Source: Pseudomaricurvus sp050633365
GTDB taxonomy: Bacteria > Pseudomonadota > Gammaproteobacteria > Pseudomonadales > Cellvibrionaceae
Length of the DNA stretch: 64,000 bases
NCBI GenBank assembly: GCA_050633365.1
Contig: JBOEGJ010000011.1
Location: forward strand, 124,001 to 188,000
Direction of reading: 5' to 3'
Made by a program: the position numbers and the translations under genes. The first letter of the stretch is position 1. Each line of letters begins with the position of its first letter. Positions 26,070-35,442 of this stretch are shown here, piece by piece. Below the pieces are notes generated by a model, which worked only from the letters and a program-made list of their open reading frames with translations, had not been told where the DNA came from and did no database searches.

Positions 26070-26096
26070 TTATCGGCGCACTGTTGATGAGCTTCA
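26070..26096 (-). promoter_or_regulatory. Sigma-28 (FliA) promoter of fliD
   Basis: The minus strand has TGAA (26096-26093), 15 bases, then a perfect GCCGATAA (26077-26070). The -35 core has one mismatch to TAAA. It lies between flaG and fliD. Confidence 0.6.
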
Positions 26097-26193
26097 ATAT
26101 TGGTTTGATCTCAGAACCGCGCTTTCAATAGCCACAAAGCTGTTGATTTTCTCAGGAGAGAAAAACACGGTCGAGTCTTTAAGATAGGAAATG

Positions 26194-26222
26194 CAAAAGG
26201 CGTACCACTGGCACGCCTTTTG
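26194..26222. terminator. Hairpin terminator after flaG
   Basis: A 10-base-pair stem CAAAAGGCGT/ACGCCTTTTG with a nine-base loop, 25 bases past the flaG stop. The T residues lie in the stem end rather than as a long tail, so efficiency may be moderate. Confidence 0.6.
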
Positions 26223-26246
26223 ATCTTACACAGAAGCGATTTTACG

Positions 26247-26630
26247 CTACCCTTGCATATCTATTAACTGCAGAGGTTCATTATCACGAGCCCTTGCCGC
26301 TAAATCCAATACAATTTGATTGGGTATTTGTCGAATCAACTCCCCGCTGTCGCGGTCTAGAACGCGGACGACCATGTCCCCAGATCCGTTATCCATACTA
26401 AACAACAAATCTCTCTGTTCGTTCTGAACGTAGCGGTTTAATTCTGCAACCGCCTGACTGACTGTCTCCGAAACAGCTTGGCCTGTCTCCTGAACTACTG
26501 CCGTTACCGACTCAGGTGGCAAGTTTTTGCCGGCTTCGCCAACGTCTTTTTTCGTGTCGCCAGAACCCGCCGATGAAGCTACACCCGAAAGTTTCGGGGG
26601 CATAGATTGTGAAATTTTCACTTCATTCAT
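26247..26630 (-). CDS. flaG: FlaG-family flagellar protein
   Basis: A 127-residue FlaG. The first half is low-complexity and the C-terminal half is conserved: ELNRYVQNEQRDLLFSMDNG, VVRVLDRDSGELIRQIPNQI and LDLAARA. FlaG usually sits between flagellin and fliD genes, as here, and in Pseudomonas and Vibrio its loss alters filament length; its molecular role is not settled. It is 71 bases downstream of flagellin 1, probably in the same transcript, and is followed by a hairpin before the fliD promoter. Confidence 0.9.
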   Translation of the reverse strand: MNEVKISQSMPPKLSGVASSAGSGDTKKDVGEAGKNLPPESVTAVVQETGQAVSETVSQAVAELNRYVQNEQRDLLFSMDNGSGDMVVRVLDRDSGELIRQIPNQIVLDLAARARDNEPLQLIDMQG

Positions 26631-26655
26631 GGGTTAACCTCTTAACTTGATGTGA

Positions 26656-26675
26656 GGGGCTAAGCTTCTAGCCCC
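26656..26675 (-). terminator. Intercistronic hairpin, flagellin 1 to flaG
   Basis: A 7-base-pair stem GGGGCTA/TAGCCCC with a six-base loop lies just after the flagellin 1 stop. There is no T tract. It may reduce flaG expression relative to flagellin or protect the flagellin message. Confidence 0.4.
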
Positions 26676-26701
26676 AACCAAAGTTATCTGTCTCTGCTAA
26701 C

Positions 26702-28498
26702 TTAACGCAGTAGCGACAGTACTTGCTGTGGCGCAGCATTGGCTTGAGCCAACATCGCCTGCGACGCTTGCTGGAGTACCTGAGCTCGAGACAAGTTTGC
26801 CGTCTCTTGCGCAAAGTCAGCATCCTGAATTTGCGAACGTGCCGCCGAGGTGTTCTCGGATACGTTCATCAAGTTACTCACGGTAAAGTCGAGACGGTTA
26901 TTTACCGCACCCAAATCTGCTCGCGTGGCGTTGATTTGTTCAAGCGCCGTATCGATAACATCGATGGCATCCTGTGCACCGGCGGCCGTGGAAATGTCGA
27001 TATTAGCTACAGAATCACCCGTTAAGGTTGAATCATTGGTTTCATTGAGTGCCAATAATGCCTGGGTTGCTGTGGTACCAGCGAAATCGATACTAATCTC
27101 ATCGCCGCTTACTGAGTTCAACGTATAGGAGGTAAGCGTACCCACAGTACCGTCGGAACTAACTGCCGTAGCAACAACTCCAGTTTCAGCGGTTTTCGCG
27201 TTAATTTGTTCAACAAGCTCAGAAGTAAGACCCGCAATTGTTGCAGCGGTTGGGGTTACGGCACCGATTTCAACGCCGTTAATAACCAAATCGCCTTCCA
27301 ATACTGCTGCTGTACCAGTTACAACACCGGACGTGATATCAGCATCAGTACGGGCATCAAGGCCTAGCGCTGCAGCCATCGAATCATTGTTGGCAATAGT
27401 CGCAAGCGAAGCAGTACCGAAGGAAACGGAGATCTCGTCGTTTCCGTCAGCCTTGTTTGTATCGGTAAGCGTTAAACTAAAGTCCTTAGTTGTCGTACTT
27501 AAACCGGAAGCTCCCGTTGCATCCGTGACGGTGATACTTGTAGCGCCGTCAGCTAAAAGAGAAAGCTTGCCGTCATCACCGACTTTGGCGGTAATTTCAC
27601 CACCGCTGGCATCGTTAACTTTGCTCGCAAGATCTTCTAGATTCGCGGTATCGGTGATGTTGTAAGTAGTGGTCAGACCTTCACCATCAACAACAGCGAT
27701 AGTAACGAATTGACCCGCAGCATCGCTCAATTCACCGGAGCCAACCGAAGTGCCATTCAACTCAACCAGCGCGCCAACTTCAACGCCTGCTCGGCCAGTT
27801 TCAAGTGCTCCGTTTATAGCACCTAAATAGTCGTTTAAATCAGTAAGTGTCGCAGATGTTAGCGAGCCAACGTTTACGTCATTGATGATTAACGAGTTTG
27901 TACCGGTTGTATCTACACCGGTAATGGCAGTCAATGTTGCTATACCAGCAGTAACTTCGGCACCGATAATGTCCGCAGAACTTGTACCGCCTAGAGAATC
28001 GGTATCCACGGCCGCAACACTGAAGCTAATGGTTTGATTGGCTTCGGCGCCAACCTGCAAAGCAATCTCGCCTTGGGTACCGTCTAGGATGTTCTGGCCG
28101 TTAAAAGCGGTGGTTTCCGAAATACGATCCAATTCTGATTTGAGCTGCTGAACCTCAGCATCCAAAGTAGAACGGTCAGCATCGGAATAGATTCCGTTCG
28201 CAGACTGAATAGACAGTTCACGCATACGTTGAAGGATGTTGGTACTTTCGTCCAAAGCACCTTCAGCAGTTTGAATTAGAGACACACCATCGTTGGCGTT
28301 AGCCACCGCGCGGTCGAGACCACGAATCTGTGAAGTTTGACGGTTAGAAATGGCAAGACCGGCAGCATCATCCGCTGCGGTATTGATTCGTTTACCAGAC
28401 GATAAACGCTCCATCGCTTGGCTCTGCTCCATCCCGGACTTCACTAACTGGCGCTGTGAGTTGAGCGACTGAATGTTACTGTTAATTACTAAAGGCAT
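26702..28498 (-). CDS. Flagellin 1, sigma-28-controlled
   Basis: A 598-residue flagellin. The conserved N-terminal D0/D1 (about 1-140, MPLVINSNIQSLNSQRQL, RLSSGKRINTAADDAAGLAI) and C-terminal D1/D0 (about 510-598, ending QVLSLLR) flank a large variable region (about 190-505). That region holds two flagellin-IN-like repeats (SLIINDVNVGSLT.. and DLVINGVEIGAVT..), rich in Thr, Ser, Ala and Gly, the likely glycosylation surface. There is no Cys. AGGAGG lies upstream of the ATG. A consensus sigma-28 promoter is at 28601-28627; the longer open frame to 28579 lies in the leader. It is similar to flagellin 2 throughout. Confidence 0.95.
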   Translation of the reverse strand: MPLVINSNIQSLNSQRQLVKSGMEQSQAMERLSSGKRINTAADDAAGLAISNRQTSQIRGLDRAVANANDGVSLIQTAEGALDESTNILQRMRELSIQSANGIYSDADRSTLDAEVQQLKSELDRISETTAFNGQNILDGTQGEIALQVGAEANQTISFSVAAVDTDSLGGTSSADIIGAEVTAGIATLTAITGVDTTGTNSLIINDVNVGSLTSATLTDLNDYLGAINGALETGRAGVEVGALVELNGTSVGSGELSDAAGQFVTIAVVDGEGLTTTYNITDTANLEDLASKVNDASGGEITAKVGDDGKLSLLADGATSITVTDATGASGLSTTTKDFSLTLTDTNKADGNDEISVSFGTASLATIANNDSMAAALGLDARTDADITSGVVTGTAAVLEGDLVINGVEIGAVTPTAATIAGLTSELVEQINAKTAETGVVATAVSSDGTVGTLTSYTLNSVSGDEISIDFAGTTATQALLALNETNDSTLTGDSVANIDISTAAGAQDAIDVIDTALEQINATRADLGAVNNRLDFTVSNLMNVSENTSAARSQIQDADFAQETANLSRAQVLQQASQAMLAQANAAPQQVLSLLR

Positions 28499-28600
28499 CG
28501 TAAGCCTCCTACGTTGTTTACTAACGCCAGTCAGTTCGACCAGCAAACCAGGGTCAAGGAAAGTACTACGGTGATGCACCAGTAGCCCCTCTGTGTAAGG

Positions 28601-28627
28601 GTATCGGCATCGCCTGAGTAATCTTTA
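28601..28627 (-). promoter_or_regulatory. Sigma-28 (FliA) promoter of flagellin 1
   Basis: The minus strand has TAAA (28627-28624), exactly 15 bases, then GCCGATAC (28608-28601), matching the FliA consensus TAAA-N15-GCCGATAA at all but one base. The leader to the ATG is about 95 bases. The 28499-28833 interval holds this promoter and the flagellin 2 terminator only. Confidence 0.9.
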
Positions 28628-28734
28628 ACCATAATTTGTCGTCAAAACTTAGAGCGTATTGCGCGACAACAACGAAAAAGTCACTTACAAATCAACAGAT
28701 TACATAATTCGGAATAAGAATCATGTTTATAGAA

Positions 28735-28767
28735 CAAAAAAGCCGAGAGTAAAGACCCTCGGCTTTT
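28735..28767 (-). terminator. Rho-independent terminator of flagellin 2
   Basis: The stem AAAAGCCGAG/CTCGGCTTTT closes on a ten-base loop and is followed on the minus strand by TTTTTGTTC. It separates flagellin 2 from the flagellin 1 promoter, so the two genes are independent transcription units. Confidence 0.85.
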
Positions 28768-28833
28768 AGCGTCACACGTACCACCGCAAGCGGCAATCTG
28801 TGCTCAACTCTTACTTCTTATATTTACCACGAC

Positions 28834-30639
28834 TTATCCGTTGAGCAATTGCAAGACTTGCTGCGGCTGAGCATTGGCTTGAGCAAGCATCGCCTGAGAC
28901 GCCTGCTGCAAGACTTGCGCCCTCGACAGGTTTGCGGTCTCCGCAGCAAAGTCGGCATCCACAATCCGCGATCGCGCTGCAGCGGTGTTTTCAGACACGT
29001 TCATCAAGTTACTCATGGTAAATTCAAGTCGATTCGTCACCGCACCCAGCTCAGATCGTGAAGCGTTGATCTGCTCCAACGCGATATCAATCACTTCGAT
29101 AGAGTCCTGAGCGCCATCGGCGGTGGAGATATCGATCCCCGCGACCGAATCCCCCGTCGCAGAACTGATGTTGGTCTCCTGAATACCCAACAACGCTGCA
29201 GTTGCCGTGGTGCCGGCAAACTCGATGGAAATCTCACTGCCGTCTAAGGTATTCAAAGCGAAGGACGTCACCACTGTACCCACGGTTCCATCGGAGTTGA
29301 CAGTCATTGCCACAACGCCAGTTTCCGCCGATGTCTCATTAATGGCCGCAACTACTGCCGAGGTCAAGGCAGCTGCACTCGCTGCTGTCGGCGTTATCGA
29401 GCCTATTTCTACACCATTAACAACAAGATCACCTTCGAGTACCGCTGCGGTACCGGTCACGATTCCAGAGGTAATATCGCTCTTGGCCCTGGCATCAAGC
29501 CCAAGCTCCGACGCCATTGAATCGTTGGTGGTGATAATCGCACCGAGAGAGCCAGTACCAAATTGCACAGAAATCTCGTCATTGCCATCGGAGGCATTGG
29601 TATCGGTAATATTTAGACGGAAGTTCTCTGCGGTGGTTTTTAGGCCAGACGCTCCCGTAGCATCGGTAATCGTGATGCTTTCAGAGCCTTCAGACAGCAG
29701 TGATAACTTGCCGTCATCGCCAATACTGGCTTTCACATTGCCGCCACTGGCAGAGTCAATTTTATCGGCCAACTCTTCAAGGTTCGCGGTATCGGAAATG
29801 TTATAAGTGGTCGTCAGCCCTTCTCCATCCACAAGCGCGATGGTAATAAAGGTGCCGGCAGCATCACTCAACTCACCCGCACCAACCGATGAGCCATTAA
29901 GTTCAACCGATGCACTCACTTCTGCGCCGGCGCGGCCAACTTCTAAGGCACTATTAATGGCGCCAATATAATCGCTCAAGTCGGTAAGTGTCGCCGATGT
30001 TAACGAACCCACATTAACATCGTTAATGATTAGCGAGTTGGTTCCAGTGGTCGCCACACCGGTAATATCGGCAAGTACCGTTAAACCATTGGTAACCGAG
30101 GAGCCGACCACATCAGCAGAGGTATCGCCACCGAGCGATTCGATATCGGAGGCTTGCACCGAAAAGGACACGGTTTCGTTGGCTTCGGAGCCAATTTGCA
30201 GCTCGACTTCGCCTAAGGTGCCGTCGAGGACTTTCTGACCATTAAAACTGGTGGTTTCAGAAATTCGATCGAGCTCCGCCTTAAGTTGCTGAACTTCAGC
30301 GTCTAGCGTTGAGCGATCGGCGTCCGAATAGATTCCGTTAGCCGACTGAATCGCCAACTCTCGCATTCGCTGCAGGATGTTGGTGGTTTCATCCAACGCC
30401 CCCTCTGCGGTTTGAATTAGGGATACGCCATCGTTCGCATTTCGAATGGCTTGATTCAAACCTCGAATCTGCGATGTTTGGCGGTTGGCAATCGCGAGAC
30501 CCGCGGCATCATCTGCAGCGGTATTAATTCTCCGACCGGAAGACAGGCGCTCCATAGCTTCGGACATGTCATTGCCTGACTTGACCAGTTGTCGCTGTGA
30601 GTTTAACGCTGCCACATTGGTATTAATCACTAATGGCAT
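28834..30639 (-). CDS. Flagellin 2, sigma-54-controlled
   Basis: A 601-residue flagellin built like flagellin 1: conserved ends (MPLVINTNVAALNSQRQLV; final QVLQLLNG) and a large central region with the same two IN-like repeats. Identity to flagellin 1 is high, including the variable region, so the pair comes from duplication. AGGAG is eight bases before the ATG. Upstream is a near-perfect sigma-54 promoter rather than a sigma-28 site. In Vibrio the single essential flagellin FlaA is sigma-54-dependent while the others use sigma-28; this gene may play the FlaA-like role here, being made before FlgM export frees FliA. Confidence 0.95.
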   Translation of the reverse strand: MPLVINTNVAALNSQRQLVKSGNDMSEAMERLSSGRRINTAADDAAGLAIANRQTSQIRGLNQAIRNANDGVSLIQTAEGALDETTNILQRMRELAIQSANGIYSDADRSTLDAEVQQLKAELDRISETTSFNGQKVLDGTLGEVELQIGSEANETVSFSVQASDIESLGGDTSADVVGSSVTNGLTVLADITGVATTGTNSLIINDVNVGSLTSATLTDLSDYIGAINSALEVGRAGAEVSASVELNGSSVGAGELSDAAGTFITIALVDGEGLTTTYNISDTANLEELADKIDSASGGNVKASIGDDGKLSLLSEGSESITITDATGASGLKTTAENFRLNITDTNASDGNDEISVQFGTGSLGAIITTNDSMASELGLDARAKSDITSGIVTGTAAVLEGDLVVNGVEIGSITPTAASAAALTSAVVAAINETSAETGVVAMTVNSDGTVGTVVTSFALNTLDGSEISIEFAGTTATAALLGIQETNISSATGDSVAGIDISTADGAQDSIEVIDIALEQINASRSELGAVTNRLEFTMSNLMNVSENTAAARSRIVDADFAAETANLSRAQVLQQASQAMLAQANAQPQQVLQLLNG

Positions 30640-30758
30640 AATGCTTCTCCTGTTACTCTAAGAGGCTTGCCAACCCAAGTTGGCCGTTTAACAAAGTTCA
30701 GTGACAAAGCGGAAAGCCATTACCTTTTCTGCATTGTCACAAATGACACAAAGTAATT

Positions 30759-30774
30759 TGCAACCCCCGTGCCA
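30759..30774 (-). promoter_or_regulatory. Sigma-54 promoter of flagellin 2
   Basis: The minus strand reads TGGCACGGGGGTTGCA, a perfect match to TGGCACG-N4-TTGCW. It lies 120 bases before the ATG. No FliA-type site is seen in the leader. The remaining part of 30640-31011 is AT-rich and holds a TATAAT box (30980-30985) that may serve the plus-strand gene. Confidence 0.9.
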
Positions 30775-31011
30775 ATGATTAATTTTTTTCGTAAGTTAAT
30801 GTTTTTTATGGAAATTAATTATTCCTCCACCAAATAACTATTTCCGTAAAACCAAAAGCGGCAAACTATTACCTCTGCCATGGCGTCGCTTTGCCGCTTT
30901 ATCAGCCCTCAAAAAAATGAAATGACCAAAACACTCTAAAGACCAAAAATAACCACTACCCAAGCGACGCTGTTGACTCTATAATTTTTGAAACTTTTGG
31001 AATTCAGAAAG

Positions 31012-31317
31012 ATGACTCACTATCAAAACAACATCGATCAAGTACTCAGAATCTCACAAGCGTTGTTGCAGGCGATCAGCGAACATCAATGGGATAAAAT
31101 TGAAAGTTTGATTCAACAAAGAGACCAAGCTGCCAATATCGCCTTTCCCGACAACTTGCCAGCAGAGTATTATCAGGAAGCACGACGAGCCTACGCGATC
31201 ATTCAGCGTCACCAGCAGGAAGCCACAGAAATATCTGAAAAAATGAAAAGATCTCAGAAGACAGAAACGGTCAATGAAAAGCGTGGGCAAAAATCGATTC
31301 AGTCCTACTTAAGCTAA
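31012..31317 (+). CDS. Second FliT-like small helical protein
   Basis: A 101-residue charged, all-helical protein. It has LRISQALLQAISEHQWDKIE, then IQQRDQAANIAFPDNLP, a long helix (YAIIQRHQQEATEISEKM) and a basic tail ending SIQSYLS. This order (helix, QRD motif, long helix) fits the FliT chaperone family; conservation is weak. The ATG at 31012 is chosen over an upstream TTG. The ribosome site is poor (AGAAAG). It is the only plus-strand gene between flagellin 2 and flgL, and its transcript would face flgL. It could bind FliD, a FlgK/L component or a regulator. Confidence 0.55.
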   Translation: MTHYQNNIDQVLRISQALLQAISEHQWDKIESLIQQRDQAANIAFPDNLPAEYYQEARRAYAIIQRHQQEATEISEKMKRSQKTETVNEKRGQKSIQSYLS

Positions 31318-31420
31318 GGCAGAGAACGCTGGCGACCTAAACTTCGCCGCTAAGCCGTTATCAGTTAGCAGCAGTCAATAAACGATTCCAAGCCCAAACT
31401 GTAAGGCGAACACGGAACGA

Positions 31421-32686
31421 TCAGAGGCGACTAAACAAGGTTAATTGACTCACACGAACAAAAGTTGCCTGAGCCGCTTCCAAAACCAGTGTTTGCGACG
31501 CTAATCGACTTGCCGCCTCGGCATAATCCAAACCCCGCAAGTCCGACATTATTTCTCGAGAAACCAAATCTGTATCCAGATGCAGCTCTTTTGTGCTCTC
31601 TAACGTATTCAATCGAGCCCCCAGCTCTGCAGTGGTCTCTAGAATACTGGTCTGAATGTTATTGGTATTATTGAGGGTATCCGCCACCATCTGCGATACA
31701 AAATCTTTGCTTTCTTGTGATCCGTCGACTTGTTTCATTGCCGCACTGAATCGAGCCAGCGTGGTAAGCACGTCCTGATTGGGACTGGAGTCGACAAAAA
31801 ACTGATCACCGTCTTGAGTGGCTGTTCCCGAGGTTGGCGTTCCCGTCATGTTAAAGCTCAAACCATTCACCTCAATGGTTTGCCCAGACACAAATGGGAT
31901 ATTCTGAAACCCCGTCACAACATTGCCCGTTGATCGCTCGGTAATAGTAAAGTTCTTGCCGGCGGGCACAATCGCACTGTCTTCCTTGAAGCTGATGATC
32001 ATGTCTTTCGGGTAAAACTCATCATAAACCGCCTGGTCGACGATCTGGCCAACGCTAATGGTCGCGGCCGGATTGGATGTGTTCGCTGAGCTTGCCGAGG
32101 TGTTGAAGCTATTTTGCGCGGCCGGTATATCGACAAAAACCGCTTTACCGGAATCGCTGGTAGCGACTTTTGTTGAGTCTGAAATTTTGATGTTTACATT
32201 GCCATCGGTGCCCGTGTATTGAAAACCCGATTGCGCGTCACCGATAAAGGGCTGATCCCCTCCGGTGTAACCGGCAAAAATATAATCCCCACCAGCGTTT
32301 TTGGTATTCAATAGATTCATAAGTTCATCGAGACGAGAGTCGACTTCAGACGCCAGTGCGTTGTATTCGCTCGAGGTATAAGTTGCAGTGTTACCCGCCT
32401 GTACCGCAATCTCTCTCACTCGTTGTAAAAGATTGGCGATACTGTCTAACGTCGATTCTTCTTGCGAGAGATTATTCTCAGCGATATCGATGTTCTTTCC
32501 GTATTGTTCGAGACGCGAGAGGTTTTGCTCAATCTCAAGGATTTTAGTTGACGCAACCGGATCATCAGACGGTGTTAACACGCGCTGCCCAGTTGACAAT
32601 TGAGCTTGAGTTTTCGCAATCGCCTGATTGCTTTGACTGATACTGTCGTTTGCGATATCAAATATTTGAATCGATGATATTCTCAT
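31421..32686 (-). CDS. flgL: Hook-filament junction protein FlgL
   Basis: A 421-residue FlgL. The N-terminus (MRISSIQIFD, then AKTQAQLSTGQRVLTPSDDP) and C-terminal helix (LRGLDYAEAASRLASQTL, ending in a VSQLTLFSRL tail) are the flagellin-like D0/D1 parts. The GGDYIFAGY box is typical of FlgL. FlgL connects FlgK to the filament. It follows flgK by 11 bases and ends the long flgFGHIJKL run. Length is near the usual 300-420. Confidence 0.95.
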   Translation of the reverse strand: MRISSIQIFDIANDSISQSNQAIAKTQAQLSTGQRVLTPSDDPVASTKILEIEQNLSRLEQYGKNIDIAENNLSQEESTLDSIANLLQRVREIAVQAGNTATYTSSEYNALASEVDSRLDELMNLLNTKNAGGDYIFAGYTGGDQPFIGDAQSGFQYTGTDGNVNIKISDSTKVATSDSGKAVFVDIPAAQNSFNTSASSANTSNPAATISVGQIVDQAVYDEFYPKDMIISFKEDSAIVPAGKNFTITERSTGNVVTGFQNIPFVSGQTIEVNGLSFNMTGTPTSGTATQDGDQFFVDSSPNQDVLTTLARFSAAMKQVDGSQESKDFVSQMVADTLNNTNNIQTSILETTAELGARLNTLESTKELHLDTDLVSREIMSDLRGLDYAEAASRLASQTLVLEAAQATFVRVSQLTLFSRL

Positions 32687-32697
32687 AACATCAAACC

Positions 32698-35442
32698 TCA
32701 GAAAATAGAGATCAAGCGGTCAAATAGATCTCGCGCTACCGAGATTACCTGAGCATTTGCATTATAAATTTGTTCAAATTGAATGAGTCTTGCCGCCTCT
32801 TCATCCAAATTGACCCCCGAGATCGAGTTGCGAAGATCTTCAGTTTGATTGAGCACCTGCTGGCCTGCTTCCAAATTTATGCCGGAGGCGTTCGTCTGAA
32901 TGCCGACCATTTCAACTAGGGTTCCGTAGCTGTCACTCATAGTTTTCAAACCATTGTCGACCACCGCTTTCGAGCTTAAGTTCACCAAATCAATGGCATT
33001 GCGGTTATCAGAAATACCATCGGTATTGAAATCCAACGTGAAACGATCGCCTGCGTCGGCAACACCATTAACGCTGGCTTCGATACCAAGATAACTGGCC
33101 TTGGCAAACCCGGGAGCCGAGCTATCACCAAACAGGCCACTCAAAATGGGGTTAGTTGCCAAGGTGAAATCCGAAGACAGCTCTAGATCTAAGGTGCCGC
33201 CGACGGTAACTGTCGATTCATTGCCGGCGCCGGCGCCAGTTAAGTTGACGCTGGAGAGGTTGTAATCGGTTACGCTTAAAGTTTCTCCACCTTGTGCTTC
33301 TAGGGTTACATTAAAATCATCCCCTTGAGCAGAAAAAACTCGTAGCTCAGGATTTCCACTGACAGGATTGGTGCCGGCGACCGCATAGATCCCCGCCGCA
33401 CTTAAACTTGCGTCGGCATTTACGCGATCAGCCAAGTAGTTGTTAAACTCCATGGGATCCGTTGCGGGATCAGGTACATCTCCATCGACAATACCACCGG
33501 TGTATTCAATCAAATCGACACCGTTAACATCCAGCTGTAACGGCGTGTTATTGGTCAATCCAGCAAATCCAGAGATATTCATGGAGTTACGCGCATTGGC
33601 AGTAACCCCCGAAAGATTCGACAACTGACTGGCAATACTCTTGGCGCTATCGTCCGCAGAAGTGCTGATGGATTGTACTTGTGTACTACCCGTCGCAGGA
33701 TCGGTATAAGTTACCGAGAATATTTCCGACGGATAACCGTTTGCATTCGGTGCCAATGGGCCCGCACCGGCAACCACAGCGCCAATACCTAATGAGGCAC
33801 CGTTCGCAACCACAACGCTGGCGCCAGAGTCTTGCGTGAATAATGCATTATTCTGGCCGGGCACATAAGTTCTATTGCGAATCGGTGGATCGAGTTGAAC
33901 GGGATTGGCTGGATCGGAATTGTCGAGCACATCGTAGGTAGTGGGCGTCGTAAACTGCACCAACAGCGGCGGCGACATCTGTCCAGGATTATCAAACAGA
34001 GGCAATGCATTGCCGCTGACATCTTCTAGGCTCACCAACGAGCCAGCGGTAATTTGCGCGTTGCCCGTATTACCACTGTCATTGGTGGTCACCAAAGGAC
34101 TGGCAAAGGCCAATTGATCCGGACGCTCTAATGCTGCACCGATATCTCTGGCGCCGGTGCGAGTCGGCTGGATCAAAAAACGATCGCCGGCCTGGAACGA
34201 GCCGCTGGAAAAGTTTAACTCAATGCCATCAAACTCAATGGACGCGGGCAGGTTCGACGGCAAGGCCCCAGAAAACACGACGGCCCCGTCAGACTCACGG
34301 GTAACCCGATAGCTGGTATCACCACTCGCCACTTCGAGAACATAATTACTCGCCGTGAGTTGCGAGGTGTCATTGATCTCAACACTCATAACACGGTCCG
34401 ATGGTGGCGCATTATTACTGTCACCAAAGACTCTTGTTGCGGCGACAGTCGGATCGTTGACATCGTTAAAAAACAAGCCGCCAAATTGATTATTGAGATC
34501 GATGCCCTTGCTATGAGCGTCGTTGAAAGTGTCACTAAGGACAATCGCTATTCGTCCCAGTTCATTGAACGCCGAGGTCAATGTACTCTCACGAAAATCC
34601 AGCAGTCCGCCCACCTCTCCACCGTTCAAAAAGCTAGAGATAACCTGACTACCGACACTGTCTTGATAAGCAATTTCTTTTTGTTGAGGATCGAGCACAC
34701 CATCGACCAATGCCAACTGGCGAGCATCACCGCCGACAACCAATGACTGCCCCGAACCAATACTTACGTTAAGCAGACCATCACCTTGGTCTACCACATC
34801 AATGGATACTAACTCCGACAGTCGACGTAGCGCTTCTTCACGCTGGTCAAGCAGGTCATTGGGAGGCTGATCACTGACACCAATCGACTGCGCGATATTG
34901 CTGTTTATCTCGGCAATATTCTCGGCCAAGGCGTTGATCTGGGAAACCGCCACGCCCAGTTTTTGGTTAATGTTCTTACTCACCGTCTCAACACTGTCAT
35001 AAAGTGTATTGAAGCGTTGTGAGAGATTGTCTGCTTCGCTGATGATGAGTTGGCGCGATGGTATCGATGTAGGATCATCGGCGCCGTTTTCCATAGTGGC
35101 AAAGAACTTATCCAATCCCTGCGACAACCCCGTCGACGGATCAGACAAAAGTGTATCGAGCTGGCGAATATTTTCGTTGAACGCCTCTAGCTCCGAAGAC
35201 AGCGACGTATCCGTTCTAAGCTGCGCTATAAGAAACTCATCCACCGTGCGTTCGATCGCGGTGACCCGTGCACCGTTGCCGATAAACCCCGCACCGTTGC
35301 TCTGTGCCGGATTGGTCTCAATATCGATACTTTGACGGCTGTAACCGGGCGTATTGGCATTCGCAATATTATGGCCGGTTGTTCTAAGAGCAGTTTGGCT
35401 TACCCTCAAACCCGTAACTGCGGTATCCAATAAACCAGGCAT
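32698..35442 (-). CDS. flgK: Hook-associated protein FlgK, enlarged
   Basis: A 914-residue FlgK (usual about 460-680). The N-terminus has the rod/hook signature LLDTAVTGLRVSQTALRTTG, HNIANANTPGYSRQ, and the C-terminal GVNLDEEAARLIQFEQIYNA is the FlgK_C motif. The long middle (about 320-830) has several Ig-like, Thr/Ser/Gly-rich segments. FlgK sits at the hook-filament junction. Its ATG overlaps the flgJ stop (TAATG), so translation is coupled. Confidence 0.95.
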   Translation of the reverse strand: MPGLLDTAVTGLRVSQTALRTTGHNIANANTPGYSRQSIDIETNPAQSNGAGFIGNGARVTAIERTVDEFLIAQLRTDTSLSSELEAFNENIRQLDTLLSDPSTGLSQGLDKFFATMENGADDPTSIPSRQLIISEADNLSQRFNTLYDSVETVSKNINQKLGVAVSQINALAENIAEINSNIAQSIGVSDQPPNDLLDQREEALRRLSELVSIDVVDQGDGLLNVSIGSGQSLVVGGDARQLALVDGVLDPQQKEIAYQDSVGSQVISSFLNGGEVGGLLDFRESTLTSAFNELGRIAIVLSDTFNDAHSKGIDLNNQFGGLFFNDVNDPTVAATRVFGDSNNAPPSDRVMSVEINDTSQLTASNYVLEVASGDTSYRVTRESDGAVVFSGALPSNLPASIEFDGIELNFSSGSFQAGDRFLIQPTRTGARDIGAALERPDQLAFASPLVTTNDSGNTGNAQITAGSLVSLEDVSGNALPLFDNPGQMSPPLLVQFTTPTTYDVLDNSDPANPVQLDPPIRNRTYVPGQNNALFTQDSGASVVVANGASLGIGAVVAGAGPLAPNANGYPSEIFSVTYTDPATGSTQVQSISTSADDSAKSIASQLSNLSGVTANARNSMNISGFAGLTNNTPLQLDVNGVDLIEYTGGIVDGDVPDPATDPMEFNNYLADRVNADASLSAAGIYAVAGTNPVSGNPELRVFSAQGDDFNVTLEAQGGETLSVTDYNLSSVNLTGAGAGNESTVTVGGTLDLELSSDFTLATNPILSGLFGDSSAPGFAKASYLGIEASVNGVADAGDRFTLDFNTDGISDNRNAIDLVNLSSKAVVDNGLKTMSDSYGTLVEMVGIQTNASGINLEAGQQVLNQTEDLRNSISGVNLDEEAARLIQFEQIYNANAQVISVARDLFDRLISIF

